Source: JBDIBB01 sp039812685 (GTDB lineage Bacteria; Acidobacteriota; Vicinamibacteria; Vicinamibacterales; JAFNAJ01). From it: a stretch of DNA of 55,053 nucleotides. The stretch lies in contig JBDIBB010000007.1 in the NCBI GenBank assembly GCA_039812685.1, forward strand, positions 1-55,053, given 5' to 3'. The notes below the pieces were generated by a model. That model was given only the letters and a program-made list of their open reading frames with translations, was not told the origin of the DNA and did no database searches. Shown here one piece after another: positions 1 through 6,523 of the stretch (position 1 is its first letter; every line of letters starts with the position of its first letter). Made by a program: the position numbers and the translations under genes.

Positions 1-6
1 CCGGCC

Positions 7-624
7 CTATTTCTTGACGGACATCTTGCGGATGACGTCGGTCTCCTGCAGCTTCATCACGACGTCCATGCCCGAGATCACCTTGCCGAACACGGTGTAC
101 TTCCCGTTCAGGTTCCGCGTGTTGGGGGTGTTGTCGCCGGTGACGACGTAGATCTGGCTGTCGCCCTGCGCCGGGTCGCCCGAGTGCGCCACGGCCACCG
201 CGCCGAGCACGTGCGTCCGCTTCTTGGAGATCTCGGCCACGCCAATCGGCCGGCCGCTCTGGCTGGCCGCCCCTCGCCCCCAGGACCCGCGCTTGCTCAT
301 GTCGCGCGTCTGCGGGTCGCCCCACTGCACCACGAATCCGGCCACCACGCGGTGCACGCGCAGACCGTTGTAGAAGTTGCGGTTCACCAGCCGCAGGATG
401 TGCTCCACGGTCTTCGGGGCTTCGTCCGGGTAGGTCTCGAACTCGAAGGTGCCCTTCGCCGTGTCGACGACGATGACGGGGCCGGCGCCTGGGGTGGGCG
501 CGCTGGCCGCGGCGGGCTTGGCGGCCGGCTTCGCCGCCGGCTTGGGCGCCTGGGCGGCGAGCGGCGCGAGGGCGAGGGCGAACACGATCGCGGACAGCGG
601 CATCAGGATGCGTCGAGGTGACAT
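7..624 (-). CDS. Peptidyl-prolyl cis-trans isomerase, cyclophilin type, exported
   Basis: Cyclophilins catalyse cis-trans isomerisation of Xaa-Pro bonds during protein folding. The protein is 205 aa from the ATG at 624. That start is preceded by GGAGGAC at good distance and opens directly into a signal peptide (basic MSPRR, then a hydrophobic stretch ending LAAQA), so it should act in the periplasm. A low-complexity KPAA-type linker (about residues 27-48) precedes the cyclophilin domain. Domain hallmarks visible are FYNGLRVHRVVAGFVVQ, the GD element, and the C-terminal GKYTVFGKVISGMDVV. It is downstream of nth on the same strand. A TATGAT hexamer overlaps the nth stop codon, so it may have its own promoter. 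Family call is firm; substrate specificity is unknown. Confidence 0.9.
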   Translation of the reverse strand: MSPRRILMPLSAIVFALALAPLAAQAPKPAAKPAAKPAAASAPTPGAGPVIVVDTAKGTFEFETYPDEAPKTVEHILRLVNRNFYNGLRVHRVVAGFVVQWGDPQTRDMSKRGSWGRGAASQSGRPIGVAEISKKRTHVLGAVAVAHSGDPAQGDSQIYVVTGDNTPNTRNLNGKYTVFGKVISGMDVVMKLQETDVIRKMSVKK

Positions 625-690
625 GCGTCCTCCGATGCGCACGGCGCGGCGGACACGTCGGGACCCGCCAGGGCTCCGCGCGCACCCCCG

Positions 691-696
691 ATCATA
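691..696 (-). promoter_or_regulatory. Candidate -10 element for the cyclophilin gene
   Basis: TATGAT on the minus strand, overlapping the nth stop codon and about 66 nt upstream of the cyclophilin ATG at 624. No clear -35 is visible. Confidence 0.4.
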
Positions 697-1519
697 CCCG
701 GCCTTCGCGCGTGACCCCGATCCGCGGGCAGACGTCGGCGACCGCGCAGGCGCCACAGCGGGGGTAGACGGGCCGGCACACCTGCTGGCCCCAGATCACG
801 AGGTAGAGATTGACCAGCTTCCACCAGCGCCGGGGCACCACCTCGTAGAGCGCGCGCTCGGTCTGGTCGGGCGTCCGGGTCCGCACCCAGCCGAGCCGGT
901 TGGCGATGCGGTGCACGTGCGTGTCGACGCAGATGTTGTCGGCGCTCCGGTGCGCCACGATCAACACCAGGTTGGCCGTCTTGCGCCCCACCCCACGCAG
1001 CGTCAGCAACTGCTCCATCGTCGTCGGCGTGCGGCCGCCGAAGCGTTCGAGCACGTCGCGGGCCGTCACCTTCAGGTGCCGCGCCTTGTTGCGGTAGAAG
1101 CTCACCGGGTAGATGAGCCGCTCGATCGTCTTCGCCGGGAGCGCGGCGAGCGCGACCGGCGAGTCAGCGGCCGCAAACAGCCGCAGCGACGCCTGGTGGG
1201 TGACCGGATCGCGCGTCTGCGCCGAGAGCATGGTCGAGACGAGCGTGCGGAAGGGCGTCGACGCGTTGTCGGCCTGCAGCTTCTCGATTACCGGCCGGTC
1301 CATCCCGCGGATGGCGCGGCCGATGCGCCGCATGATGGACGCCACGACCGTTGCGCCGGCGTGGGTACCGTGAAAGCGTGCGGCCGGCATGCCGCCGCGT
1401 GTGGATTCGGCAGTGGGCATGGGGGCAGATCCCTGCGGGATGGGGGTCGGCGGTGGTTGGCCGCGCCGCACGGCGAGCACCGGCGCTGGAAGGATCGTGT
1501 TGACGAGCGCGGCGGCCAT
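692..1519 (-). CDS. nth: Endonuclease III (DNA glycosylase/AP lyase)
   Basis: Base-excision repair enzyme that removes oxidised pyrimidines and cleaves the abasic site. The helix-hairpin-helix reads LRGVGRKTANLVL (catalytic Lys), followed by VDTHVHRIANRLGW with the catalytic Asp. The C-terminus has the 4Fe-4S ligand pattern C-x6-C-x2-C-x5-C. Alignment to known Nth length puts the core start at the ATG at 1333 (213 aa, IMRRIGRAIRG). However, an in-frame ATG at 1519 lies 7 nt after a TAGGCT -10-like hexamer, the spacing of a leaderless start, and would add about 62 unconserved, Pro/Ala-rich residues. I give the longer form; 1333 is a serious alternative. It is divergent from the porin gene. Confidence 0.85.
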   Translation of the reverse strand: MAAALVNTILPAPVLAVRRGQPPPTPIPQGSAPMPTAESTRGGMPAARFHGTHAGATVVASIMRRIGRAIRGMDRPVIEKLQADNASTPFRTLVSTMLSAQTRDPVTHQASLRLFAAADSPVALAALPAKTIERLIYPVSFYRNKARHLKVTARDVLERFGGRTPTTMEQLLTLRGVGRKTANLVLIVAHRSADNICVDTHVHRIANRLGWVRTRTPDQTERALYEVVPRRWWKLVNLYLVIWGQQVCRPVYPRCGACAVADVCPRIGVTREGRV

Positions 1520-1526
1520 GGCCGAT

Positions 1527-1532
1527 AGCCTA
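1527..1532 (-). promoter_or_regulatory. Candidate -10 (leaderless) for nth
   Basis: TAGGCT on the minus strand, 7 nt before the ATG at 1519. It lies in a 13-nt block (plus-strand TAGCCTACCGCAG, 1526-1538) that recurs before the flavin reductase gene at 26758-26770 with the same spacing. The rest of 1533-1683 is the divergent upstream region. It also holds a plus-strand TAGACT at 1616-1621 that could serve the porin gene. Confidence 0.5.
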
Positions 1533-1683
1533 CCGCAGGCGCGGGGCGAGGCGGCCGCCGGCATTCGGAGCGATCCGGTTCCGGCAGAGCTTAGGTCCAT
1601 GCCGCCGCCATCCGATAGACTCCGTAGCCGCTGCCGGCGTGGACGACCGTCGCGTGCGCGTGGCGCCTTGCGAGGAACACATC

Positions 1684-3015
1684 GTGCGGAAACTCACCGT
1701 CGCGGCATGCCTGTTCACGCTGGCGTCAGCCTGGCCCGCGCTGGCGCAGTCACCGGCCGCCGCGCCGGCCGGTGCGGGCCAGCCCCCCTCCGTCCAGGCT
1801 CAGCCGGCCGAATCGTCGATGGATCGCGGGTGGCCGGCCTGGCTGAAGCTGAGCTTCGTCGAGCGCGGCCGCCTCGAGAGCTGGCGCGGCACCTCGCCGG
1901 AGGACACCTACTACCTCAACCGCATCCGGCTGCAGGCCGAGGTGCGGCCGGCGGCGTGGCTGCGCGGCGTCGTCCAGTTTCAGGACGCGCGGGTGGCCGG
2001 CTATGGGCTGCCCGTCAAGCCGGCGAGCATGTTCAACGAACTCGACCTGCGGCAGGCGTTCGTCGACATCATGCCTCCCGGTTCGGGCGTCGTCGTGAGG
2101 CCCGGACGACAGGAACTGGCCTTCGGCGACGGCCGCCTCGTCGCGCCCTCGGACTGGGGCAACGTCACGCGAACTTCCGACGGGCTGTCAGTGGCCCTCT
2201 CCCGGGCGCGATGGACCGTGACCTTGTTCGCGACCCAGCCGGTGATCATCGATCCCACGCGGTTCGACGAGCGGCAGCGTGGCGACTGGTTCTCGGGTGC
2301 CTACCTCGGCCTGACCACCAGGTCCAGGCGCGCGTGGGATGCCTATGTGCTCGTGAAGGCGCAGGATCGTGCCGTCGACGAGCGCGGCCGGCGAGGCGAT
2401 CTGCGCGTGGCCACGTTCGGCCTGCGGGCCGCGGGCCCGCTGCCGTCCCGGTTCGACTACACCCTCGAGGGCGCGATTCAGCGCGGGCACGTGGCACAGG
2501 CACCGCTCGAGGCGTGGGCGGCGCACGTGACGCTCGCGCGCACGCTTTCGACGGCGGGCTGGCGGCCGCGGGTGGCGTTCGACTACGACGCGGCCAGCGG
2601 CGACAAGTCGCGGCTCGATGGCAAGGCCGGTACCTTCGACGCGCTCTACCCCTCCAACCATGCCCGGTGGGGGCTCACCGACCGCGTCTCGTGGCGGAAC
2701 ATGGAGCACGTGGGGCTGACGCTCGGCGTGACGCCACGCCGCGACACGCGCGTCAGCGGTGGCTGGCACCGGCTGTGGGTTCGCGAGCAGGCCGACGGCT
2801 ACTACAACGGTGCCGGCACGCGAGTGCCGCCCACCGGGCCCGCGTCGGGCCGCCGCCTCGGCGACGCAATCGACGCACAGGTCACGATCGACGTCACGAA
2901 GTACGTCAGCGTGAACGCTGGCGTCGGCCGCTTCCTCGTGGGGCCGTTCCTGCGCGAGGCCAACCGCCAGCGCGACCAGTGGCTGCGGTTCGTGATGTGG
3001 CGCGTGGCGTTCTGA
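1684..3015 (+). CDS. Outer-membrane porin, alginate-export (AlgE-like) family
   Basis: Probable outer-membrane beta-barrel of the alginate-export family, many members of which are annotated as porins of unknown solute. I chose the GTG at 1684: GAGGAA lies 8 nt upstream and the protein then begins with a clean signal peptide ending in ALAQS. A GTG at 1639 would add 15 residues before the signal peptide. The mature protein has alternating amphipathic strands, the family-like stretch RPGRQELAFGDGRLV with NVTRTSDGL, and a C-terminal aromatic residue (VAF) typical of barrel proteins. Length is 443 aa. Nothing nearby indicates alginate metabolism, so the substrate is open. Confidence 0.7.
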   Translation: MRKLTVAACLFTLASAWPALAQSPAAAPAGAGQPPSVQAQPAESSMDRGWPAWLKLSFVERGRLESWRGTSPEDTYYLNRIRLQAEVRPAAWLRGVVQFQDARVAGYGLPVKPASMFNELDLRQAFVDIMPPGSGVVVRPGRQELAFGDGRLVAPSDWGNVTRTSDGLSVALSRARWTVTLFATQPVIIDPTRFDERQRGDWFSGAYLGLTTRSRRAWDAYVLVKAQDRAVDERGRRGDLRVATFGLRAAGPLPSRFDYTLEGAIQRGHVAQAPLEAWAAHVTLARTLSTAGWRPRVAFDYDAASGDKSRLDGKAGTFDALYPSNHARWGLTDRVSWRNMEHVGLTLGVTPRRDTRVSGGWHRLWVREQADGYYNGAGTRVPPTGPASGRRLGDAIDAQVTIDVTKYVSVNAGVGRFLVGPFLREANRQRDQWLRFVMWRVAF

Positions 3016-3024
3016 GATCCCGTC

Positions 3025-3066
3025 GACGCCGCGGCCGGACAGCGGGAAACCGGCCGCTGCGGCGTC
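3025..3066. terminator. Hairpin between convergent porin and microcompartment operon
   Basis: GC-rich inverted repeat (GACGCCGC plus GGCCGG on one arm, matched on the other with a 3-nt bulge) in the 49-bp gap between two convergent genes. It could end transcription in both directions. No T-run is present on either side, so intrinsic termination is not certain. Confidence 0.45.
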
Positions 3067-3457
3067 AGTAGCCGAAGCTCTGGCAGAAGCCGCACTGGTT
3101 GCAGGTGCCGCCGGGTTCGTGTCCGCACGAACCGTCGCGGCCGCCGTCGCGGGCCGGCAACAGCGCGAACGTGGCGTGGCTGATGTGCACCTGCACGGAG
3201 GCTCCGGGGCCGGCCGCGATCGCCACGCCACCCGGGGCGTTGGCGATGACCGCGCTCGCACCGGCAGCCGGCGTGCGGGCCTGCGAGGACGGCGTCGCAG
3301 CCTGCGGGATCCGTGCCGTGCCCCACTCGGGCACGAGGGCGGCCCCGGGATCCATCGCCGCCGGACAGGCTGCGGCGTGGCGTCGCGTCACCGCTCCGCC
3401 CGCCATCTGGCGTGCGATCGCCTCGCGCACGATCGCACGAAGTTCGTCGTCGGTCAT
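3065..3457 (-). CDS. Small Cys-rich microcompartment-locus protein with encapsulation-peptide-like N-terminus
   Basis: I do not recognise a named family. The 130-aa protein starts with a short amphipathic helix (DDELRAIVREAIARQM, residues 3-18). This resembles the encapsulation peptides that target cargo into bacterial microcompartments. A low-complexity Ala/Pro/Gly region and a beta-like stretch (residues 68-100) follow. The tail carries four cysteines, C111-x7-C119-x2-C122-x2-C125, able to bind a metal or an iron-sulfur cluster. Its ATG overlaps the stop of the upstream pentamer gene (ATGA), so it is translationally coupled and is the last gene of the operon. Inference: a lumenal metal- or Fe-S-binding cargo or core-nucleating protein. 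Confidence 0.65.
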   Translation of the reverse strand: MTDDELRAIVREAIARQMAGGAVTRRHAAACPAAMDPGAALVPEWGTARIPQAATPSSQARTPAAGASAVIANAPGGVAIAAGPGASVQVHISHATFALLPARDGGRDGSCGHEPGGTCNQCGFCQSFGY

Positions 3458-3738
3458 CGCGCGTCCTCGAAGAGATCGACGTGATCGATGATGCCCACGA
3501 TGGCGGCGTCCACCGGCGAGTTGGCGCCCTTGCCGAGCGCCATGCCGGCCGCCTTGCCCTCCTGCACGACGAGCACCCGCTCGCCCACGCCGGCGCCCAC
3601 GGAATCGATCGCCAGCAGCGCGTTGCCGCGATCGGCGCCGCCGGGATCGATCGGCTGCACGAGCATCAGCTTCGTGCCCTCGAAGCGCTCGTGCTTGGTC
3701 GGGGCGACCACGGTGCCGATCACACGGGCGATGGTCAT
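3454..3738 (-). CDS. BMC-P pentameric shell protein (EutN/CcmL family), copy 3
   Basis: EutN/CcmL proteins form pentamers that cap the vertices of microcompartment shells. This 94-aa protein begins MTIARVIGTVVAPTKHERFEG, has the central LLAIDSVGAGVGERVLVV, and ends with PVDAAIVGIIDHVDLF, the family core from end to end. I took the ATG at 3738 because the protein then begins at the conserved first strand. The next gene downstream overlaps its stop by 4 nt. It is the third of three tandem BMC-P paralogues and is clearly diverged from them, so the copies may cap different vertices or differ in pore properties. Confidence 0.92.
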   Translation of the reverse strand: MTIARVIGTVVAPTKHERFEGTKLMLVQPIDPGGADRGNALLAIDSVGAGVGERVLVVQEGKAAGMALGKGANSPVDAAIVGIIDHVDLFEDAR

Positions 3739-3760
3739 GGCGCGTCGTCGATCCCGTGGC

Positions 3761-4036
3761 CTACTCGGCGGTCCAGTGGTCGATGATGCCGACGATGCTC
3801 GCATCGGTGGGCGCCATGGTCGGCAGGAACGGGAACGTCGCCTCGGCGCCGCGGACGTAGAACACGTGTTCGCCGACGCCGGCGCCAACCGCGTCGGAGG
3901 CGACCAGCGGCTTGCCCGCCGGCTCGCCGCCCGGCGCGAGCGGCTGGATGAGGAGCAGGGTGCGGGCCGCGAGGTTGGCGTCCTTGACCGTGGCGACGAC
4001 GGTCCCCACGACCTTCGCAATCTGCACGGGCCTCAC
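3761..4036 (-). CDS. BMC-P pentameric shell protein (EutN/CcmL family), copy 2
   Basis: 91-aa vertex protein of a microcompartment shell. Visible family features are IAKVVGTVVATVKD at the N-terminus, VASDAVGAGVGEHVFYV in the centre and DASIVGIIDHW at the C-terminus. Between the last two lies a copy-specific stretch FPFLPTMAP, where the other copies have a charged or Gly/Ser segment; this is normally the variable loop. Its start overlaps the stop of the upstream copy by 4 nt (ATGA), which indicates translational coupling. A 22-nt gap separates it from copy 3. Confidence 0.92.
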   Translation of the reverse strand: MRPVQIAKVVGTVVATVKDANLAARTLLLIQPLAPGGEPAGKPLVASDAVGAGVGEHVFYVRGAEATFPFLPTMAPTDASIVGIIDHWTAE

Positions 4037-4302
4037 TCCTTCACCGTGACGGCGTCGATGATGCCGACGATGGCGGCGTCGACGGGGCAGTCTTTCATGC
4101 CCGAGGCCATGCGCGCCGAGCTGCCGCTCACCACGAGCACCGTCTCGCCGGCCCCGGCATCGACGGTGTCGACGGCCACGATGTACGCGCCGTCGGCCTT
4201 GCCCCTGGGATCGACGGGCCTCACCAGCAGCAGCTTGTTGCTGACGAGGCGCTCGTCCTTGCGGGTTGCGACGACGGTGCCGACGACGCGGGCGAGGATC
4301 AT
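4033..4302 (-). CDS. BMC-P pentameric shell protein (EutN/CcmL family), copy 1
   Basis: 89-aa vertex protein, first of the three tandem pentamer genes in transcription order. It begins ILARVVGTVVATRKDERL, has VAVDTVDAGAGETVLVV in the centre and ends VDAAIVGIIDAV, matching the EutN/CcmL fold over its full length. It is separated from the upstream BMC-H gene by about 70 nt containing a 9-bp hairpin, the largest gap in this part of the operon. That gap could lower pentamer expression relative to the hexamer. Confidence 0.92.
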   Translation of the reverse strand: MILARVVGTVVATRKDERLVSNKLLLVRPVDPRGKADGAYIVAVDTVDAGAGETVLVVSGSSARMASGMKDCPVDAAIVGIIDAVTVKE

Positions 4303-4323
4303 GGAGACGGGGACCTGGACAGG

Positions 4324-4357
4324 GGGGCCGGAAGCTGGTGTGGATGCCTCCGGCCCC
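4324..4357 (-). promoter_or_regulatory. Intercistronic hairpin between BMC-H and BMC-P genes
   Basis: Perfect 9-bp inverted repeat (GGGGCCGGA, 4324-4332, with its complement at 4349-4357; 16-nt loop) in the only sizeable gap within the shell-gene block. No T-run follows, so it looks more like a processing or mRNA-stability structure or a leaky attenuator than a full terminator. Confidence 0.45.
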
Positions 4358-4371
4358 TGAAGAACACCGTG

Positions 4372-4656
4372 CTACTTGGCCGCCTTGCCGATGGGCAGCA
4401 CGTCCTCGAGGTTGGAGTGGGGCCTCGGGATGACGTGCACCGACACGAGCTCGCCGACGCGGCGGGCCGCGGCGGCGCCGGCATCGGTCGCTGCCTTCAC
4501 CGCGGCGACGTCACCGCGCACGATGGCCGTGACGTAGCCCGCGCCGATCTTCTCCCAGCCGACCAGGGTGACCTTGGCTGCCTTCACCATGGCGTCGGCC
4601 GCCTCGATCATGGCCACGAGGCCCTTGGTCTCGACCATTCCCAACGCTTCTCCCAT
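4372..4656 (-). CDS. BMC-H hexameric shell protein
   Basis: Main facet protein of a bacterial microcompartment; hexamers tile the shell and their central pores pass metabolites. The protein is 94 aa from the ATG at 4656 and a single BMC domain covers it. It has ALGMVETKGLVAMIEAADAM at the start, the pore-proximal KIGAG, and VTAIVRGDVAAVKAATDAG. I chose 4656 over an in-frame GTG at 4668 because the bases at the GTG form the GGAGG ribosome binding site 6 nt before the ATG. It is the only BMC-H gene here and no BMC-T gene is present, so this one protein would have to form all facets unless others are encoded elsewhere. Confidence 0.95.
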   Translation of the reverse strand: MGEALGMVETKGLVAMIEAADAMVKAAKVTLVGWEKIGAGYVTAIVRGDVAAVKAATDAGAAAARRVGELVSVHVIPRPHSNLEDVLPIGKAAK

Positions 4657-4669
4657 CGATGCCTCCACC

Positions 4670-5518
4670 TTACCTGAGTTCGCGGACGGCTTCGGCGATG
4701 AGAGCCGTCAGTTCGCGATATGTTAGTCGAATCTCCCCGGTATCGTGCATCACGACGCCGAAACGATCGTCGACCAGCCGGGCCGTAGCGCTTTCCGGCG
4801 CACGCACCATCTGACAGCGCACCGCCCCGTCCTGCTCCCGCGGCCCGCCGGTGTCGCCGCAGATGGGCGCCGGCGCGGCGATGCCGTAGCCGCCGCGCAG
4901 CGCCTGGAGCCGCATCACCTCGTCGCGCGAGAGCACGCGCTCGCGTCCGAGCAGTCGCGCCACCAGGCTGATGTGCGCGAAGTGCTCGATGGTCTCCATC
5001 TTGTAGTAGGTGCCGAAGAGATCGGTCCCGGCCGTCAGCGCCCCGTGGTTGGCCAGCAGCAGGCCGTCGTGTGCCTGGATGTACTTGCTGACGGCCGCCG
5101 GCAGTTCCGCCGTGGATGGCGTGCCGTAGTCGGCAATCGGCACGCTGCCGAGCGTGGTGACGACCTCGGCGAGCACGGCCCGGTCCAGCGGAATGCCGGC
5201 CACCGCGAACCCGGTGGCCAGCGGCGGGTGCGCGTGCACCACCGCCTGCACGTCGGGGCGGAGCCGGTAGACGGCCAGGTGCATCTTCAGCTCGGAGGAG
5301 GCGTTGCGGTCGCCCGACAGCTTCCTTCCCGACATGTCGGTGACGACCATCATGTCGGGCGTCATGAAGCCCTTCGAGACGCCGGTGGGTGTGGCGAGCA
5401 GGCGCTCGCCGTCGAGCCGAACGCTGATGTTGCCGTCGTTGCTGGCGACGTAGCCGCGCTGGTAGAGCCTGCGGCCCACCTCGACGATGTCGTGCCGGAA
5501 CTGATCGTCGCGCGTCAT
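4670..5518 (-). CDS. Class II aldolase (fuculose/rhamnulose-phosphate aldolase-like), microcompartment-associated
   Basis: Zn-dependent class II aldolase/adducin-family enzyme. In related loci such enzymes split fuculose-1-P or rhamnulose-1-P into DHAP and lactaldehyde. The 282-aa protein has the catalytic Glu in SSELKMH (E76) and Zn ligands in VVHAHPP (H95, H97) and LLANHGAL (H158). Beyond the normal domain (about 1-212) is a C-terminal extension. It has a Pro/Gly linker and ends in an amphipathic helix (TYRELTALIAEAVRELR), which looks like a C-terminal encapsulation peptide. Start: ATG at 5518, overlapping the upstream stop (ATGA). It lies 13 nt before the BMC-H start, so it is the likely cargo enzyme. 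The sugar substrate is inferred only. Confidence 0.85.
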   Translation of the reverse strand: MTRDDQFRHDIVEVGRRLYQRGYVASNDGNISVRLDGERLLATPTGVSKGFMTPDMMVVTDMSGRKLSGDRNASSELKMHLAVYRLRPDVQAVVHAHPPLATGFAVAGIPLDRAVLAEVVTTLGSVPIADYGTPSTAELPAAVSKYIQAHDGLLLANHGALTAGTDLFGTYYKMETIEHFAHISLVARLLGRERVLSRDEVMRLQALRGGYGIAAPAPICGDTGGPREQDGAVRCQMVRAPESATARLVDDRFGVVMHDTGEIRLTYRELTALIAEAVRELR

Positions 5519-5796
5519 CGGCCTTCGGTCCCGTGGCCGGCGAGCCATCGCTGCCGGCATTCCTCCGAGCAGAACCAGACGGTCTGGCCTCCGGCCGAGG
5601 CCGTCAGCGCCCTCGAGCGCACCACGTGCGTGCCGCAGACCGGATCCCTGACGAGCGGCACCGGTCCGGCGCCGCCGGCAGCCACGCCTGTCGTGCGCCT
5701 CGGTCCCGCGATGCCGTCCACCACGCTGGCCAGGAACCGCCAGACCAGGCGCACGACGATCAGCAGGAGGACGACGCGCAGGATCCAGCCAAGCAT
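5515..5796 (-). CDS. Small membrane-anchored YHS-like metal-binding protein
   Basis: 93-aa protein with one N-terminal membrane helix (ILRVVLLLIVVRLVWRFL), a short basic linker, and a YHS/TRASH-like domain with DPVCGTHV and FCSEECRQRW. The Cys pattern fits a metal-binding site. It starts 4 nt after the TPR gene stop, and its own stop overlaps the aldolase start (ATGA). It is therefore firmly in the microcompartment operon, although no known link between this family and microcompartments comes to mind. Function: possibly a metal sensor or chaperone at the membrane; not certain. Confidence 0.7.
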   Translation of the reverse strand: MLGWILRVVLLLIVVRLVWRFLASVVDGIAGPRRTTGVAAGGAGPVPLVRDPVCGTHVVRSRALTASAGGQTVWFCSEECRQRWLAGHGTEGR

Positions 5797-5800
5797 GGGA

Positions 5801-6442
5801 TCACTTGGGACTGGCGGCGTTCGGCCGCTGCGCCTCGGGCGCGACGGTGGCGTCGAGGTTCGGGTGTGCGCCCTTCATCGCGTCGAGCGCCTGCCTGGCC
5901 GCGCGGCCTTCCTCGCTGTTGGGCGCCAGCGCGAGCACCTGTTCCCAGACCTCGGCGGCGCCCTTCAGATCCTCCTTGCCGAAGGCCCGGACGATGCCCA
6001 TGTTCAGCAGGGTCTTCGTGTGCCTGGGATCGATGGTGAGCGAATTCTGGAACTGCTCCAGCGCCCGATCGGGCTGGTTCATGTAATAGAAGCTCACGGC
6101 GAGGTCGGTGCTGGCGTTCACGTTGCGTGGATCGAGATCCAGCGCCGCCTGGTACCAGCGGACCGCGTCGGGATATCGCTCGGCGTCGAAGTAAAGGTTG
6201 CCCAGTTCGACGCGGACAGCCGCATCCTGTGGCCGCTGCTCGGCGGCGGCCGTCAGGCTGCGCACGCGCCCCTCGTCGAGCACGACGGCGCGCGTGCTGC
6301 CCGCCTGCGCGGCGGGCGCCGGCGCCGTCTGCACGGCCACCCTGGCCGCCGGCGAACCACCCTGCTGGCTGCCGACGATCCAACCGAGGACGAATCCGAA
6401 GAAGATGCCGGACAGGGTGAAGAGCAGTGAATCGCGCCGCAT
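5801..6442 (-). CDS. Membrane-anchored TPR protein
   Basis: 213-aa protein starting at the ATG at 6442. An N-terminal membrane helix (LLFTLSGIFFGFVLGWIVG, residues 6-24) is followed by an Ala/Pro/Gln linker and three tetratricopeptide repeats (about residues 72-185: AVRVELGNLYFDAERYPDAV, ASTDLAVSFYYMNQPDRAL, TLLNMGIVRAFGKEDLKGA). TPRs are protein-binding scaffolds. It is the first gene of the operon that leads through the YHS-like protein to the aldolase and shell genes. A role in complex assembly is plausible but not shown. Confidence 0.75.
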   Translation of the reverse strand: MRRDSLLFTLSGIFFGFVLGWIVGSQQGGSPAARVAVQTAPAPAAQAGSTRAVVLDEGRVRSLTAAAEQRPQDAAVRVELGNLYFDAERYPDAVRWYQAALDLDPRNVNASTDLAVSFYYMNQPDRALEQFQNSLTIDPRHTKTLLNMGIVRAFGKEDLKGAAEVWEQVLALAPNSEEGRAARQALDAMKGAHPNLDATVAPEAQRPNAASPK

Positions 6443-6517
6443 GTCGTGAGCCGCCAGCCTGGGTGAAGGGAGCCCGCCGCGAGCCGGATGCGCCGGCCGG
6501 CAGCAGCCGAGCGGGCG

Positions 6518-6523
6518 ATCATA
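6518..6523 (-). promoter_or_regulatory. Candidate -10 for the TPR-microcompartment operon
   Basis: TATGAT on the minus strand, overlapping the stop codon of the upstream hydrolase gene and about 75 nt before the TPR start. This is the only promoter-like site I see for the operon 3065-6442. No convincing -35. Confidence 0.4.
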
